Origin: Carettochelys insculpta
Taxonomy: Eukaryota; Chordata; Testudines; Carettochelyidae
Assembly (NCBI RefSeq): GCF_033958435.1
Contig: NC_134147.1
Span: 42,650,001 to 42,714,000 of the forward strand
Length of the DNA: 64,000 nucleotides
Reading direction: 5' to 3'
Within the stretch, counting starts at the first letter, position 1. Each line of letters opens with the position of its first letter. Shown piece after piece: positions 13,004 through 24,426 of the stretch. A program made the position numbers and the translations under genes. Below the pieces are notes generated by a model. It was not told the origin of the DNA, searched no databases, and worked only from the letters and a program-made list of their open reading frames with translations.

Positions 13004-13266
13004 CTTAGGCTGCTCTGCATCTATGCAATGTGCCCATCATTTCACAATATAACAGGCATGCTATTTTGACATCCCTGTATACTTCATCGCAGGAGGAGTA
13101 AGGGATGCCTCAAAATAGCACTTTATTTCAACATGTGGCACTGGTTAGACAGCGCCACACACCGAAATAGCCTATTGTGAAATTGACTCAAAAGAAGCAA
13201 TGCAACTTCTGTAGCACAAATGATGTAGCTTATTTCAAGTTTAGGCTGTTGGGTAGACATAGCCTT
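13004..13266. mobile_element. Short inverted-repeat MITE
   Basis: The right part (about 13123-13264) matches 21255-21373 and shares atttcaa, tgtggca, gaaatagcctatt and agtttaggct...tagacatagcc. The left boundary is placed by weak similarity to the complement of the right end and is uncertain. Confidence 0.5.
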
Positions 13267-14186
13267 AAGTCCTTCATCGACTGAAGATAGTCTTGTAACA
13301 AATATTCTTCACTTACCTTGTCTCCTTCATATCTCAGGACTGACACTGCATACATCAAAGTAATCATATTAGTATTTACGAAGTGTGTGCTTTATGTATG
13401 CAGAAAAGAGATACTAATGGTATTAATCGACTTCAACTTGCAACAGACATTCATTCAGATAGTGTTTTTGACATTAATGAGGTGAGTGAATTCCAATAAT
13501 TAAGATTCATTTGCTGAGGTGGCAATCAAACTGAATCCTTTACCTTTATGCTCTAAACTTATCTGGCACTGCATAGCTTGATATGCTCCAAATTTTGCTG
13601 TGAACACTTCTGAATTAATTCCCAAGCCATTGCCAATTATCATTTGAGGGTGTATTTGGAATGATGTGTTTTAACGGTGTCTAACGTACAGGATGGAGAA
13701 GGAAAGTACGTTGCAATACAATTTTGTTAATTGGGTTCTATCAGCAGGTGTGTGTGTTTGCATGCCTATGGACTAGGGTTGCTAACTTTGGAACATTTAA
13801 AAACCAGACACTCCGGCAGGAGCAGCTGAAACTCCCCTGCCCCCCGTCCTTCCCTCCTGAGGTCCTGCCACTGCCCTGCCTCCATTCATTCTTCTTTCCC
13901 CTTCTTCTCTCGCTCATTGCTTGCTACCTCTTCTTCCCTCACCTGCATGGATCAGAAGGGACTTGCCTGAAGAGCCAGGCTTGGGAGCTGCAGCCATGTG
14001 ATGCACTTAGGAGGGTCCCTGGCCGAATAGAGGTTTGGGAGGTTGACTCAGTGACTCCCCAGCTCTCAGTAATTGGACTTTGGGGGTCCACCCAGAAATC
14101 TGACTGGATGCCATCAGACCCCCTTCTCAACCAAATTTTCCAGTTGAAAACCAGTGAACTCATATGGGTGTTGTTTTGCATTTACA
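13267..14186. other. Unlabelled sequence
   Basis: No gene was recognised. A 159-codon frame at 13724-14203 is low-complexity, Leu/Phe/Pro-rich over a pyrimidine-rich stretch, and runs into the CR1. It is judged a chance frame. Confidence 0.5.
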
Positions 14187-16945
14187 GAGTCATAGAATCA
14201 TAGAATGCTGGGACTGGAAGGGACCTTGAGAGGTCATCGAGTCCAGCCTCCTGCCCTCATGGCAGGACCAACTACTGTCTAGACCATCCCTGATAGACAT
14301 TTATCTAACCTGTTCTAAATATCTCCAAAAATGGAGATTCCACAACCTCCCTAGGCAATTTATTCCAGTGTTTGACCACCCTGACAAGTAGGAACTTTTT
14401 CCTAATGTCCAACCTAAACCTCCCTTGCTGCGGTTAAAGCCCGTCGCTTCTTGTTCTATCCTCCGAGGCCAAGAAGAACAAGTTTTCTCCCTCCTCCTTA
14501 TGACACCCTTTTAGATTCTTGAAAACCGCTATCATGTCCCCCCTTAATCTTCTTTTTTCCAAATTAAACAAGCCCAGTTCTTTCAGCCTTTCTTCGTAGG
14601 TCATGTTCTCTAGACCTTTGATCATCCTTGTTGCTCTTTTCTGGACCTTTTCCAATTTCCCCACATCTGTCTTGAAATGTGGTGCCCTGAACTGGACACA
14701 ATACTCCCACTGAGGCCTTACCAGTGCAGAGTAGAGCAGAAGAATGACTTCTCATGTCTTGTTCACAACACACCTGTTAATGCATCCCAGAATCATGTTT
14801 GCTTTTTTTTGCAACAGCATCACGTTGTCAACTCATATTTAACTTGTGATCCACTATAACCCTTAGATCCCTTTCTGCCATTCTCCTTCCTAGACAGTTG
14901 CTTCCCATTCTGTATGTGTGAAACTGGCTGTTCCTTCCTAAGTGGAGAACTTTGCATTTGTCTTTATTAAACTTTATCCTGTTTACTTCAGACCATTTCT
15001 CCAAAATTGCCCAGATCATTTTGAATTTTGACCCTGTTCTCCAAAACAGTTGCAACCCCTCCTAGCTTGGTATCATCTGCAAACTTAATAAATGTACTGT
15101 CTATGCCAATATCAAAACCGTTGATGAAGATATTGAACAGAATTGTCCCAATGCAGACCCCTGCAGAACCCCACTTGTTATACCTTTCCAGCAGGATTGA
15201 GAACCATTAATAACTACTCTCTGAGTATGGATATCCAGCCAGTTTTGTACCCACCTTATAGTAACCCCATCTCAGTTGTATTCGCCTTGTTTATTGATAA
15301 GAATATCATGCGAGACTGTATCAAATGCCTGACTAAAATCTAGGTATACCACATCCACCGCTTCTCCCTTATCCACAAGGCTCGTTATGCTATCAAAGAA
15401 AGCTATCAGATTGGTTTGACACAATTTGTTCTTTGCAGATCCATGCTAGCTGTTCCCTATCAGCTTACCACCTTCCAAGTGTTTGCAGATGATTTTCTTA
15501 ATTTCTTGTTCCATTATCTTTCCTGGCACAGAAGTTAAACTGACCAGTCTGCAGTTTCCTGCGTTGTTCTTATTCCCCTTTTTATACACGGGCACTATAT
15601 TTGCCTTTTTCCAGTCTTCTGGAATCTCTCCTGTCTCCCATGATTTTCCAAAGATGATAGCTAATGGCTCAGATACCTCCTCCATCAGCTCCCTGAGTAT
15701 TCTAGGACGCATTTCATCAGGCCCTGGTGACTTGCAGACATCTAACTTTCCTAAGTGATTTTTAACTGGTTCCTTTTTATTTTATCTTCTAAACCTACCC
15801 CTTTCCCACTAGCATTCGCTATGTTAGTCATTCCTTCTTCAGACTTTTCAATGAAGACCGAAACAAAGATGTCATTAAGCATCTCTGCCATTTCCAAGTT
15901 TCCTGTTACTGTTTTTCCCTCCTCACTGAGCAATGGGCCTACCCTATCCTTTGTCTTCCTCTTGCTTTTAATGTGTTTATAAAAAGACTTCTTGTTTCCC
16001 TTTATGCCTGTAGCTTATTTGAGCTCATTTTGTGCCTTTGCCTTTCTAATCTTACCCCTGCATTCCTGTGTTGTTTGCCTATATTCATCCTTCATAATTT
16101 GTCCTAGTTTCCATTTTTATATGATTCCTTTTTTATTTTGAGATGACGCAAGATCTCCTGGTTAAGCCAAGGCAGTCTTTTGCCATATTTTCTGTCTTTC
16201 CGATGCAGAGGAATATCTTGCTTTTGGGCCCTTAATAATGTCCCTTTGAAAAACTGCCAACTCTCCTCCATTGTTTTTCCCCTCAGCCTTGCTTCCCACA
16301 GGACCCTACCTACCAGCTCTCTGAGTTTACCAAAATCCACCTTCCTGAAATCCACTGTCTCTATTTTGCTGTTCTCCCTTCTACCCTTCCTTAAAATTGT
16401 GAACTCTATGATTGCATGATCACTGTCACCCAAGCTGCCTTCCACTTTCAGATTCTCAATCAGTTCCTCCCTATTTGTTAAAATCAAATCTAGGACAGCT
16501 TCCCCCCGGTAGGTTTTTCAACCTTCTGAAATAAAAAGTTGTCTCCAGTGCAGTCCAAGAACTTATTGGCTAGTCTCTGTGTCACTGTGTTAGTTTCCCA
16601 ACGTATATCTGGATAGTTGAAGTCGCCCATTACTACCAAATCCTGGGCCCTGGATGATTTTGTTAGTTGTTTAAAAAAAGCCTCATCCACCTCTTCCATC
16701 TGGGTAGGGGCCTTTAGTAGACTCCTAGCAGGACATCACCCTTGTTTTTTACCGTTTTAGCTTAATCCAGAGGCTCTCAACACATCTGTTTCCTATGTTC
16801 ATCTCCACCTCAGTCCAGGTGTGTACATTTTTAATATACAAGGCAACACCTCCTCCCTTTTCCCCCGTCTATCCTTCCTGAACAAGCTGTACCCTTCCGC
16901 ACCAACATTCCAATCATGTGTATTATCACACCAACTTTCTGCAAT
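14187..16945 (-). mobile_element. CR1 LINE, about 2.8 kb, 5'-truncated
   Basis: The 3' end at about 14187 reads gagtcatagaatcatagaat, with the conserved gggacc...gaggtcat block after it. The copy then extends through the 3' untranslated region, the reverse transcriptase and into the endonuclease region, ending near 16945. It belongs to a different subfamily from the copy at 31883-34138. Its length is about half or more of a complete CR1. Confidence 0.92.
14434..16699 (-). pseudogene. CR1 ORF2 pseudogene (endonuclease plus reverse transcriptase)
   Basis: The normal product nicks DNA and reverse-transcribes its own RNA at the target site. In reading order, 16699-16490 encodes an APE-type endonuclease piece with [14 protein letters not shown]. 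16487-16104 is the linker with [12 protein letters not shown]. 15933-15446 covers the front of the reverse transcriptase with [13 protein letters not shown] and [14 protein letters not shown]. 15055-14828 is the thumb/C-terminal part with WSEVNRIKFNKDKCKVLHLG and ERDLRVIVDHKL. 14664-14434 is the C-terminal tail with [16 protein letters not shown] and [20 protein letters not shown]. The frames are separated by stops and shifts, and the catalytic-palm stretch between 15446 and 15055 is not open, so the gene is dead. Confidence 0.88.
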
Positions 16946-17112
16946 GGAAATCTGTAAGTGTCAGAGTGCACAAAGGTGGGAGGGTTATGTGGGGGCAGGC
17001 TGTCATTTGCTGGATTCTGTAATCAAGTGTGGATGTGTGTGCATTGGATTTCATTTACTGATTTCTTCAACTATATGTGTGAGCATGGGCGTACAGGAGA
17101 GGTAGTTCTGTG

Positions 17113-17161
<49 letters not shown>

Positions 17162-17812
17162 GCTTGTGCCTGTTCTGGTTTTCATTTTCCATGCTCAGTG
17201 ATCAAGAGTCTCAAAGCAGATGAGGTCGATGTCATTTCTTGAGTTTTGTAAGAGAAATATGCAGCAAACAGTTTAAATGAATCCACATCCCCCCTGCAAT
17301 CTGTCAGCTTCTAAGACTTCTCTTTGTGCTAGTGTATCCTGGCATTTTATTAATGGATTTTATTTTAAACAGCTCTCTGTACATTAGGTTTCAAGAAATA
17401 ACTCTTTTCATCGACCACTTCTTCATTAGTGTGATAAACAGTCTCTGGAAAAGAAGAGAAAAATTGTGTAATAAAGAGTGGGAAAGAGAACATCAGAAAA
17501 AAAAGTCAGCCAGTACATTGCCGATATGCGCTGTGGTGTGGATTTTTTAATAAGCTGAAGAATATCCAAAATGTTGCAGCTTTAGTAGCATCATTCCCAT
17601 TGGAATTAATAACATTCCTATGGTGAAAATCTTAGGCAGACACTTCCAAAATATACCACAGACTTGTCGTTTATCTCAGTGAGTGTTTTGATTGCATCCT
17701 ACGACAAGATCATACTAAATAATAAGCACACTAAATAATACCTGCTGCATCTCAGCTGCTTAGCAGTGAGTGGGAAAGCAGTGAAGCTATCATCAGTATC
17801 TTTCCTTTAGGC
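16946..17812. other. Unlabelled sequence between CR1 and hAT MITE
   Basis: No gene was recognised. It contains the (TG)n tract at 17109-17158. CTTTAGGC at 17805-17812 is the left target duplication of the next element. Confidence 0.55.
17109..17158. repeat. (TG)n microsatellite
   Basis: About 25 TG units with one CG interruption near 17119. Length is likely variable between individuals. Confidence 0.95.
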
Positions 17813-18088
17813 CAGTGGTTCTTAACCTTTACTGCAGCCTGCATCCCTTTGCTTCTCAAAATGTGTTCTCGCACCCCTTATTAAAAATCAAAAATGGAGA
17901 TGGGGGCATATATACTTTTAAATGGATATTAAATATATGTAAAATGTATAAATACATAGGTTTGATGAAACAACATAGTTGTACTTACATGCTTGTGCTT
18001 AATCTGTGTTTTCCATGATTTACCTTCTAAAAAAATCTGCCATGTCTCACACCCCCATGTCTCGCACCCCCAGTGTTAAGAAACACTG
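17813..18088. mobile_element. hAT-type MITE with 8-bp target duplication
   Basis: It begins CAGTGGTTCTTAACC and ends GTTAAGAAACACTG, which are inverted counterparts. The flanks are CTTTAGGC (17805-17812) and CTCTAGGC (18089-18096), 7 of 8 identical. There is no transposase frame. The terminal 15 bases are clearly related to the hAT at 5649-7116. Confidence 0.85.
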
Positions 18089-18116
18089 CTCTAGGCCATG
18101 CACTTAAACGTCTTCA

Positions 18117-18640
18117 CTCATGAAAGGAAGGTTTTGTGGGTTAAAGCCCAGGACTCAGATCTAGGAGATTTGGGTTCATTTCCCAGCCCCGCTACAGGTT
18201 GAACCTCTCTACTCCAGCACTTTCTGCTCCAGCAGCATGCGTGGTCCAGCATGATTTTAGTTAGCTGGACACCCACTTACCATGGATGTGGCAAGTTTCC
18301 CGTGGTTCTGTAAAGTTTATTTGCAGCTACCAGTCCTGTCTCAGTGTTCTGTGCTTTTATTTACCTCTCATTTACTTCTGTAAGTCTTCCAAAGCCGAAT
18401 AAGCAGGGGAAGTGTTGGTAATGCTGCTAGATGCTACTGACCTCCAGTGGTTTGGCAAATTCTCTGGTTCTGCACCGGTCAGGTCCAGAGGGTGCTGGAC
18501 TAGAGAAGTTCAATCTGTACAGCCTTTCTGAGGCCCCTGGACAAATTGCGTAATGTCTCAGTGCTTCAGTTCACTTTCTGTGAAGTGCAGAGGATGGCAC
18601 CTCTTTTCTCTTTGGGGCAGGGAATATCTCTCACTATGTT
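18117..18640 (+). mobile_element. MIR/CORE-type SINE, split by a TA MITE
   Basis: The 5' part (18117-18194) has a tRNA-like promoter block including GGGTTCATTTCCCAGCC, close to a pol III B box. The SINE body resumes at 18518 (ctgaggcccctggacaaatt...gtctcagtgcttcagttcac), the conserved MIR core. The MITE at 18195-18517 sits between them. Confidence 0.7.
18195..18517. mobile_element. Mariner/Tc1-like MITE with TA target duplication
   Basis: Terminal inverted repeats are CAGGTTGAACCTCTCTA and its counterpart TAGAGAAGTTCAATCTG. TA lies on both sides (18193-18194 and 18518-18519). Related copies lie at 12492-12810, 28226-28374 and 46322-46637. It has no coding capacity. Confidence 0.82.
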
Positions 18641-19007
18641 TCTGCTGTGGCTGTTGGGTGGTGATTTTGCCTGGAGCCTCTTGGCACTCCATAGTACAAA
18701 TAATCCATAATACAAATAACTGGTGGTTAGGGATTTTGATGAAGAGCTCCGCAGAGGTATTCTCATGAGGTGAATGCTGACAGAGTGAAAAGAAGCTGAG
18801 GAACTGATTTTCATATTAGCAGGTCCTAATAACAGGACAGTAGGCGGTTGATGTAGAATGATAATTATACTACTGGCATTGGTTTGTTTCATCCATGTGT
18901 TGTCAAAAATAGTTATTATGTTCTGGCCTTGGAAGCGCAGGACATGGGCTGATGGATATAACAGTAGATGGCACTCTGCTGCAGTTAAGGCTTGTTTCAT
19001 AGCTCAC
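18641..19007. other. Unlabelled sequence
   Basis: No gene or repeat was recognised. The 144-codon minus frame at 18566-19000 overlaps the SINE and has no domain. Confidence 0.5.
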
Positions 19008-19077
19008 TAAGATCAGTTGAAACAAAAAGCAGTCAAGTAGCACTTTAAAGACTCGCAAAATAATTTATTAGGTGAGC

Positions 19078-19104
19078 TTTCGTGGGACAGACCTGCTTCT
19101 TCAG
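19078..19104 (-). ncRNA. Hammerhead-ribozyme-like core (left arm)
   Basis: On the minus strand it reads CTGAAGA, A, then GCAGG, a UCUGU loop, CCCAC and GAAA. Stem II has decayed to three good pairs. The CUGANGA and GAAA boxes are intact. The extra A after CUGANGA is not canonical. Confidence 0.4.
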
Positions 19105-19399
19105 ACCACAGCCAGACCAGAACAGACTCAATATTTAAGGCACAGAGAACCAAAAGCAGTAATCAAGGAGGACAAATCAGAAAAAAATGATCAAGGTGAG
19201 CAAATCAGAGAGTGGAGGGGTGGGGGGGGGAAGGTCAAGAATCTAATTGGACCTGCTAATCTAATTCTTGACCATCCCCCGCACCCCACCACTCTCTGAT
19301 TTGCTCACCTTGATCATTTTTTTCTGATTTGTCCTCTTTGATTACTGTTTTTGGTTCTCTGGGCCTTAAATACTGAGTCTGTTCTGGTCTGGCTATGGT

Positions 19400-19426
19400 C
19401 TGAAGAAGTGGGTCTGTCCCACGAAA
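19400..19426 (+). ncRNA. Hammerhead-ribozyme-like core (right arm)
   Basis: CTGAAGA at 19400-19406, then A, a perfect GTGGG/CCCAC stem (19408-19412 and 19418-19422) with a TCTGT loop, then GAAA at 19423-19426. This resembles the catalytic core and stem II of a hammerhead. Stems I and III are not convincing here and one extra A precedes stem II, so activity is unproven. Confidence 0.45.
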
Positions 19427-19538
19427 GCTCACCAAATAAATTATTTTGCTAGTCTTTAAAGTGCTAGTTGACTGCTTTTTGTTTTGATAGTATATAGACT
19501 AGCACATCTCCCTCTCTGTTACTATTTAAGATCAGTTG

Positions 19539-20440
19539 GTATCTTTTCACTGATTTCACTGGGCTTTAGATCAAGACCATAGCCTGGCTCTGGGCAACAA
19601 AAGCCAGGTATGCAGCTAACGCTGATTTGATAATCTGCTGTGAGTGACTGAAGACAGTTAGCTTTGGCTGTTCTGTGTTTTGGTTTTTTGCCCTCCCCAA
19701 ATAACCTCCAATTAGGAAATTTGGTGCTGAACAAATAATGTAATTGCTGCCTAATCATTGTCTAAATTCCCAAGCACGCATCCAATAACCAATGTGTTTT
19801 GCTTTTCCTATTTCAAATAAACCTTTCTGCCAATAGACAGTGGAGTACTACATGCTTTGCATCTTCTGCTGATCGGTTTCAAAAAAGACACTTTGGAGGA
19901 CCTTTGCATCGAGAGGTTTCTCGTGATTGTCCTGTCTGTTGGGGCATATAGGATGCCAGTTCTCTTCAAGTAACACTCCTGATACTTGATGACTTCCTGC
20001 CAAGTTACATGTCTGACAGCTGTTCTGGGGTGCTGTTTTCCCAGCCATTGGCCTGACTACCCTCATAAAGCCAATTACAGTCACAGGCAATTAAAGTTAC
20101 CCTCCTCAAGTGCTCCTGGAAGTGATAGCATTGTACAGAGGATCATCGTGAAATCTCTGACCTTCGGAAATATGAGCCTGAGATGGGAGCAGAGCTTGGG
20201 TCTACATAAGCTGTGTCCAATTAAGCTCTTAAGGAATGGCAAGGGAGCTGGAGACTTACACATTTTATAAAAGCAGCATGCAATTTTTTCTCGCTTCCAA
20301 CCACAACAGCGTCTGCTTTCCCTGACTAATAGCAGCTCCACTCAGCCTTCTGCCGTACCTATTAATTACCCAACTGTCACAGTTTCATCTGGTAGCAATC
20401 AACCTAATTTTATACAAATTTTAAGGTTAGCTACTACATT
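19539..20440. other. Unlabelled sequence
   Basis: No gene was recognised. Antisense frame pairs at 19848-20341 mirror each other and lack domains. Confidence 0.5.
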
Positions 20441-21049
20441 TGGGCCGGAGGCTACTGGTCTTGATCACATGGGATCACGGGTGCTGCAAGTAGCCTCATT
20501 GAACCAGATCTACAGCTGGTGTAAGCCTCACCCTTAGCTGCCGGGCCCCCCTGTGTGGCTCCAGTAAGAAAGAGCCAGCCAGCTGGGGCACACGGCTGAA
20601 GGAGGAGGTGCGGTGTGCTCCCAGACCAGCTCCTGGGGCTGTCCTGCCAGCAGCAGCCAGACAGGTGGGTTAAAGGGGCTGGCTGGGATTGTGATACCAT
20701 GGCAGTCCAGGACTGTCCCAGCCCTGAGCTCCCACAGGGCACTAAGCAGGGAGGGAGGGGAGCTGACGCATTCCCCTTGCCTGAGATTCATAGAGGGACA
20801 CTCTTGCTGCACCCCCTTCGTCACTGTCCAGGAGCGAGAGGAAAGCACATGATTCCTCTGCTTCCTGGCTGGGGAGCCAAGGGGCTGGGGCATGAATGAC
20901 CCACACTGTGAGCTTCCCTCTCGCTTCTGCGCAGTGATGAGTGGAACAGGAAAAGAGTCCCAGTGTGACTCTCAGGCAACAGGGCTGGGGGGAGGTTTCA
21001 GGCCACCCCAAATAGTGCCTCTGCCCCTGCACTTACCCTACTCAAGTAC
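20441..21049. other. GC-rich block of unknown origin
   Basis: Base composition is much richer in G and C than its neighbours, which leaves long open frames on both strands (up to 119 codons). None shows a recognisable domain, and the frames overlap one another. It may be an old repeat module. Confidence 0.4.
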
Positions 21050-21254
21050 CCCAGCCCTGAGCCCCTCCTCACACCCCTAACCCTGATGCCTGCATCCCCA
21101 CCCAGCCCCTGCCCTGAGGCCTCCTCACACCCCTAACCCTGACTCCCACACCCCCAGCTCCTGCCCTGAGCCCTCCTCACACCCCTAACCCTGACTCCCG
21201 CACCCCCCACCCCAACCCCTGCCTGGAACCATCCTCACACCCCTAACCCTTTAT
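21050..21254. repeat. C-rich minisatellite
   Basis: About three and a half imperfect tandem units of roughly 52-58 bp, each containing cctcctcacacccctaaccc followed by a variable gactccc...cctgccctgag part. The CCCTAA words are part of the longer unit and are not a telomeric array. Confidence 0.8.
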
Positions 21255-21373
21255 TTCAATGTGTGGCACCATTTAGACAGTGCCCCATGCTGAAATAGCC
21301 TATTTCAAAGTTGACTCACATAGCTCAGACTGTGTAGCTTATTTTGAGTTTAGGCTACCATGTAGACATAGCC
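21255..21373. mobile_element. MITE right-end fragment
   Basis: Matches 13123-13264: atttcaatgtgtggca, tgaaatagcctatttca, agtttaggct, and the terminal gtagacatagcc. The left part is missing, abutting the minisatellite. Confidence 0.6.
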
Positions 21374-21378
21374 TCTGA

Positions 21379-21675
21379 GGCCAGATCTACACTACAGGAA
21401 AAAATGATTTAAGATATGCAACTTCAGCTAAAAGAATTGTATAGCTGGAGCTGATGTATCTTAAATCGATTTTTGGCACCATCCCCACAGCAGGAGGTCG
21501 ATGGGAGGAAACTGTCCCACGGACTTCCCTTATTGTTCGTGACTGCAAGGGCTGCTGGGGTCCATGGCAGCTCCCTGATCATTTGATTTCGTGCTGCCTC
21601 ACTAGGTCTGCTAAACCAAACCCCGGAAGATTGATCATCAGTGCATGAAACTTCTGGTCAGCGTAGATGCGCCCT
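21379..21675. mobile_element. Short inverted-repeat MITE
   Basis: Begins GGCCAGATCTACACTACAG and ends with the approximate counterpart of AGGGCGCATCTACGCTG. It is directly adjacent to the preceding MITE end. No coding capacity. The target duplication is not clear. Confidence 0.55.
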
Positions 21676-21894
21676 TACTGCTTAAATGAGGTGTGAGTGG
21701 TCACACCCAATGGATTTAATGAGATTTAACTAAACCCCATGAACTATGACATTGGTGACCACTTACTTCTGATGGTCTGGCCCCACTGAAGTCTTATTAT
21801 AAAGTCTCTTACTGACTACAGTGGAGTCTGTTTCTGAGGCGCTTATATGTTCCCTCATCACAGACCGCAATACATTTATCATCACCACACCACT

Positions 21895-22045
21895 GCAGGG
21901 TGGGGAATTAGCACAGCCCCATTGTAAAGATTGAGAACAAAGGCACAGTGGGTAAATGACTGCCCAAAATCACACAGGATGACTGGTGGAGCAGAGAATT
22001 GAGGGCAGGTCTCCCAGCCTACCTCCTGGTTACTGAGCCATCCTT
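21895..22045 (-). mobile_element. MIR/CORE-type SINE fragment
   Basis: On the plus strand it shows the complement of a MIR core: gaacaaaggcacagtgggta...tgcccaaaatcacacag...gagaattgagggcaggtctcc. Confidence 0.6.
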
Positions 22046-23017
22046 CCTGTCTGGTTACTGGGGCAATTTACAATACGTGCTTGTCTATGTGAGTAAAGGA
22101 TGAATAGCGTGGACACTGCATTATCTGGTAACTGTACAGGGAGTGGCACAGTGTACAGTTGTTGGCAATATTCCAATCGTAGCACCTTAGGTACCTGAAA
22201 CGTGCAGCTGGCATGTAGGTTAAATTTCTAGGCATAGTAATAAGATAATCATATGATATGTGCTCAGTTATTTTTTTAAGACAGTAATTTACTGAAGATT
22301 TGGGGATGTGGTTGAGGTGTGGGGAATCAGCTCATCAGCTCGTTCTCATCAAAATTCTCAAAGCAGGTTTTTTTTGTCAGTAGTAAAGGGGTGGAAGCTT
22401 CTCTCTACATATTCATGAAGTTTTGTTCAGTCAGGCTGCAAAGGTTTCTGACTCCAACATCTCCTTGATACTGTGCTGGTGGCAGCAGGATGTCCTTGGA
22501 CCACAGATGTTTGATCCTAGTGTTGATGTCCAATATGTCCAGCCATTAAGGCAGATGGTGAGCAGAAAAATATTTCTCAACTTTTGGAAAATATTTCACC
22601 CCAGAGCCCAGCGAGGGAGAGGGCTCAAATTGGAAAATAATGTAATCAAATATTTTATTTTCCACAATGGACTTGAGCCCTGGGCAGAGTGCCATTTGTG
22701 AGAGAGCAGCTTGGCCATCATCCCTTTGTTCGGCTCTGTGTAATGACAGCACAGTGGCTGCACCCCTCTCCTCTTCTGAGTGGAAGCAGCGATTTGTATT
22801 TCATCTTGCCAAAAGGTAACAACTGACGCAAGAAGCCAGACTGTAGCTCACTCTTGCTGCCACAAAGCACTCACGTCTTTTGTTGTGGCAGTACATGACG
22901 TAACCACCAGTTCTCTCTTTTTTTTTGTAGATGTGGGTCCATCTCGGTCCATCTATTGTCGGTCTCGCCAGAGAGGAGAAGAAGAAAGAGCTCAATGGCC
23001 TTGATCCAGGAAGGCAC
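22046..23017. other. Unlabelled sequence
   Basis: No gene or repeat was recognised. Short antisense frame pairs at 22423-23004 carry no domain. Confidence 0.5.
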
Positions 23018-23092
23018 TTAAGTCCAGATTTTCAAAGGTGTTTAGGCACCGCTGGGCTCAGTGTAACGATGCCTAACTGACTGAGGAGCCAA
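23018..23092. repeat. Half copy of a palindromic turtle-type repeat
   Basis: Contains ccagattttcaaaggtgttt and aggcacc, matching one arm of the palindrome at 24485-24668. Confidence 0.5.
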
Positions 23093-23289
23093 AGACCATG
23101 TCTAAACTTCTCTGCCGTTCAGATTACTCTGCCTGGGAACTTCCCTGGGTGAATTCTGTGAGTGCAAATTGAACGGTCCTGCAAACTCAGGACCTTTAAC
23201 ATTTGCACTTGTGCCATCTGTATGTGGGTGGCGGGAGGGGCAGATACAGTGAAGCACTTAGGTAGCAGAGCAGTGCAGACATGACCTGA
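23093..23289. mobile_element. Short inverted-repeat MITE
   Basis: Left end accatgtctaaacttctctgcc; the complement of the right end is ggtcatgtctgcactgctctgc. About 197 bp, no coding capacity. Confidence 0.65.
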
Positions 23290-24426
23290 GTCTTATTTTC
23301 AAACAGGCTTTCCTATATATACCCTATACATTTGGTTAAATTTAATTCAATGCCGCTGATGTCGGAAGGACTATCCCTTTGTCAAATGGTCCCATGACAC
23401 TAGTCAGCTGCTTAGAGTTAAGCCGGTGCATAATGTTTTGCTGGATCAAAGTGAAAATGAGAACATTTCAACCACACTTCTAACGTAAGAAAAAAGTAGG
23501 CTTATCATATGTGAGCTTTCCAAAAAGAGGACATTCCTGAGAGGGAGTGTGTCTGTGTCAGTATCTACCAACTCACATTGTATTGATGCATTATAGTATA
23601 TCTAGTGCACTGATACCAAAACATGGTGGGACATGAGTGGGGGCACCATGATGGATTGCTGTTAAATGGATACTTTGGAAGGGGAGTGGTGGTGTGTACC
23701 TGCGTGACTCACCTAGAAGGCTTAGTTTTCCAATAGGCTATGAAACTGCATGAGCATGGACACATGCATTTATCCAGAGGGGGCACTCACGAGAGCTGAG
23801 GACCACCTCAGTACTGAACCTCATTACAAGAAGTCAGCACAAAACTCAAACCATATAGTTAGTTTCATGGAGTAGAACTCACACAGGACAGATTTTCAAG
23901 AATGTGTCTTGGGTGAATCCTAAAAACAATTTCATTCTTCCTGAAGTCATAAAATGTTGGCAGCACAGCAGAGTGTAACTAAATTCTGTTTGCAACAAAA
24001 GGGTTTAGGATGAGGAAATGCATCACTTTGTTGAAACAGGTAAAGATGCACTAAGATGAAAATGTTGCACTCCAAACAAGTGTTTCAAAGCTAACTGTCT
24101 CTCCCGAGTGGCACTTTACTTGTACTTTCTGCAGAGAAAAAGCACTTTGTTGTGCAGCAGCTAATTTCTTGGGTTTGTGACATGGATCACATAACTGTTT
24201 TCAAACTAATGCTTTTTTATAGCTACAGATAATAGCAAGGGAAAGCACAGTCACACCTTTGGCCAATTCATGAACCTAACTACTATGTACTCAACATACC
24301 TGCTGGGTCTCCCGGGATTGTGGGGCAGATTATCTTGCCTATCTACAAGGTGACCCTCAGTCCAGCACCTGAAATTCTCATGTACATTAGGGAATTGATA
24401 TTCACAACCACTCAGTGTGAGAGAGG
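23290..24426. other. Unlabelled sequence
   Basis: No gene or repeat was recognised. Confidence 0.5.

Larger units (their letters stand above)
19020..19526. mobile_element. Foldback (head-to-head) repeat with hammerhead-like arms, copy 2
   Basis: The left arm is inverted relative to the right arm over about 230 bp each, up to a G-rich spacer near 19222-19270. Shared inverted blocks include tgatcaaggtgagcaaatcag and its complement. The right arm extends further, ending ctccctctctgttactatt, and the left arm is truncated. A perfect 12-bp target duplication TAAGATCAGTTG lies at 19008-19019 and 19527-19538, so the inverted pair inserted as one unit. Confidence 0.9.

Noticed and set aside
13724..14203. 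159-codon frame
   Set aside because: Low-complexity pyrimidine-rich translation that enters the CR1 3' end. No domain or splice context.
18566..19000. 144-codon minus frame as a possible gene
   Set aside because: It overlaps a SINE, shows no domain or codon bias, and is unsupported by neighbours.
21050..21254. CCCTAA words suggesting an interstitial telomere
   Set aside because: They occur once per 52-58-bp minisatellite unit, not as a (CCCTAA)n array.
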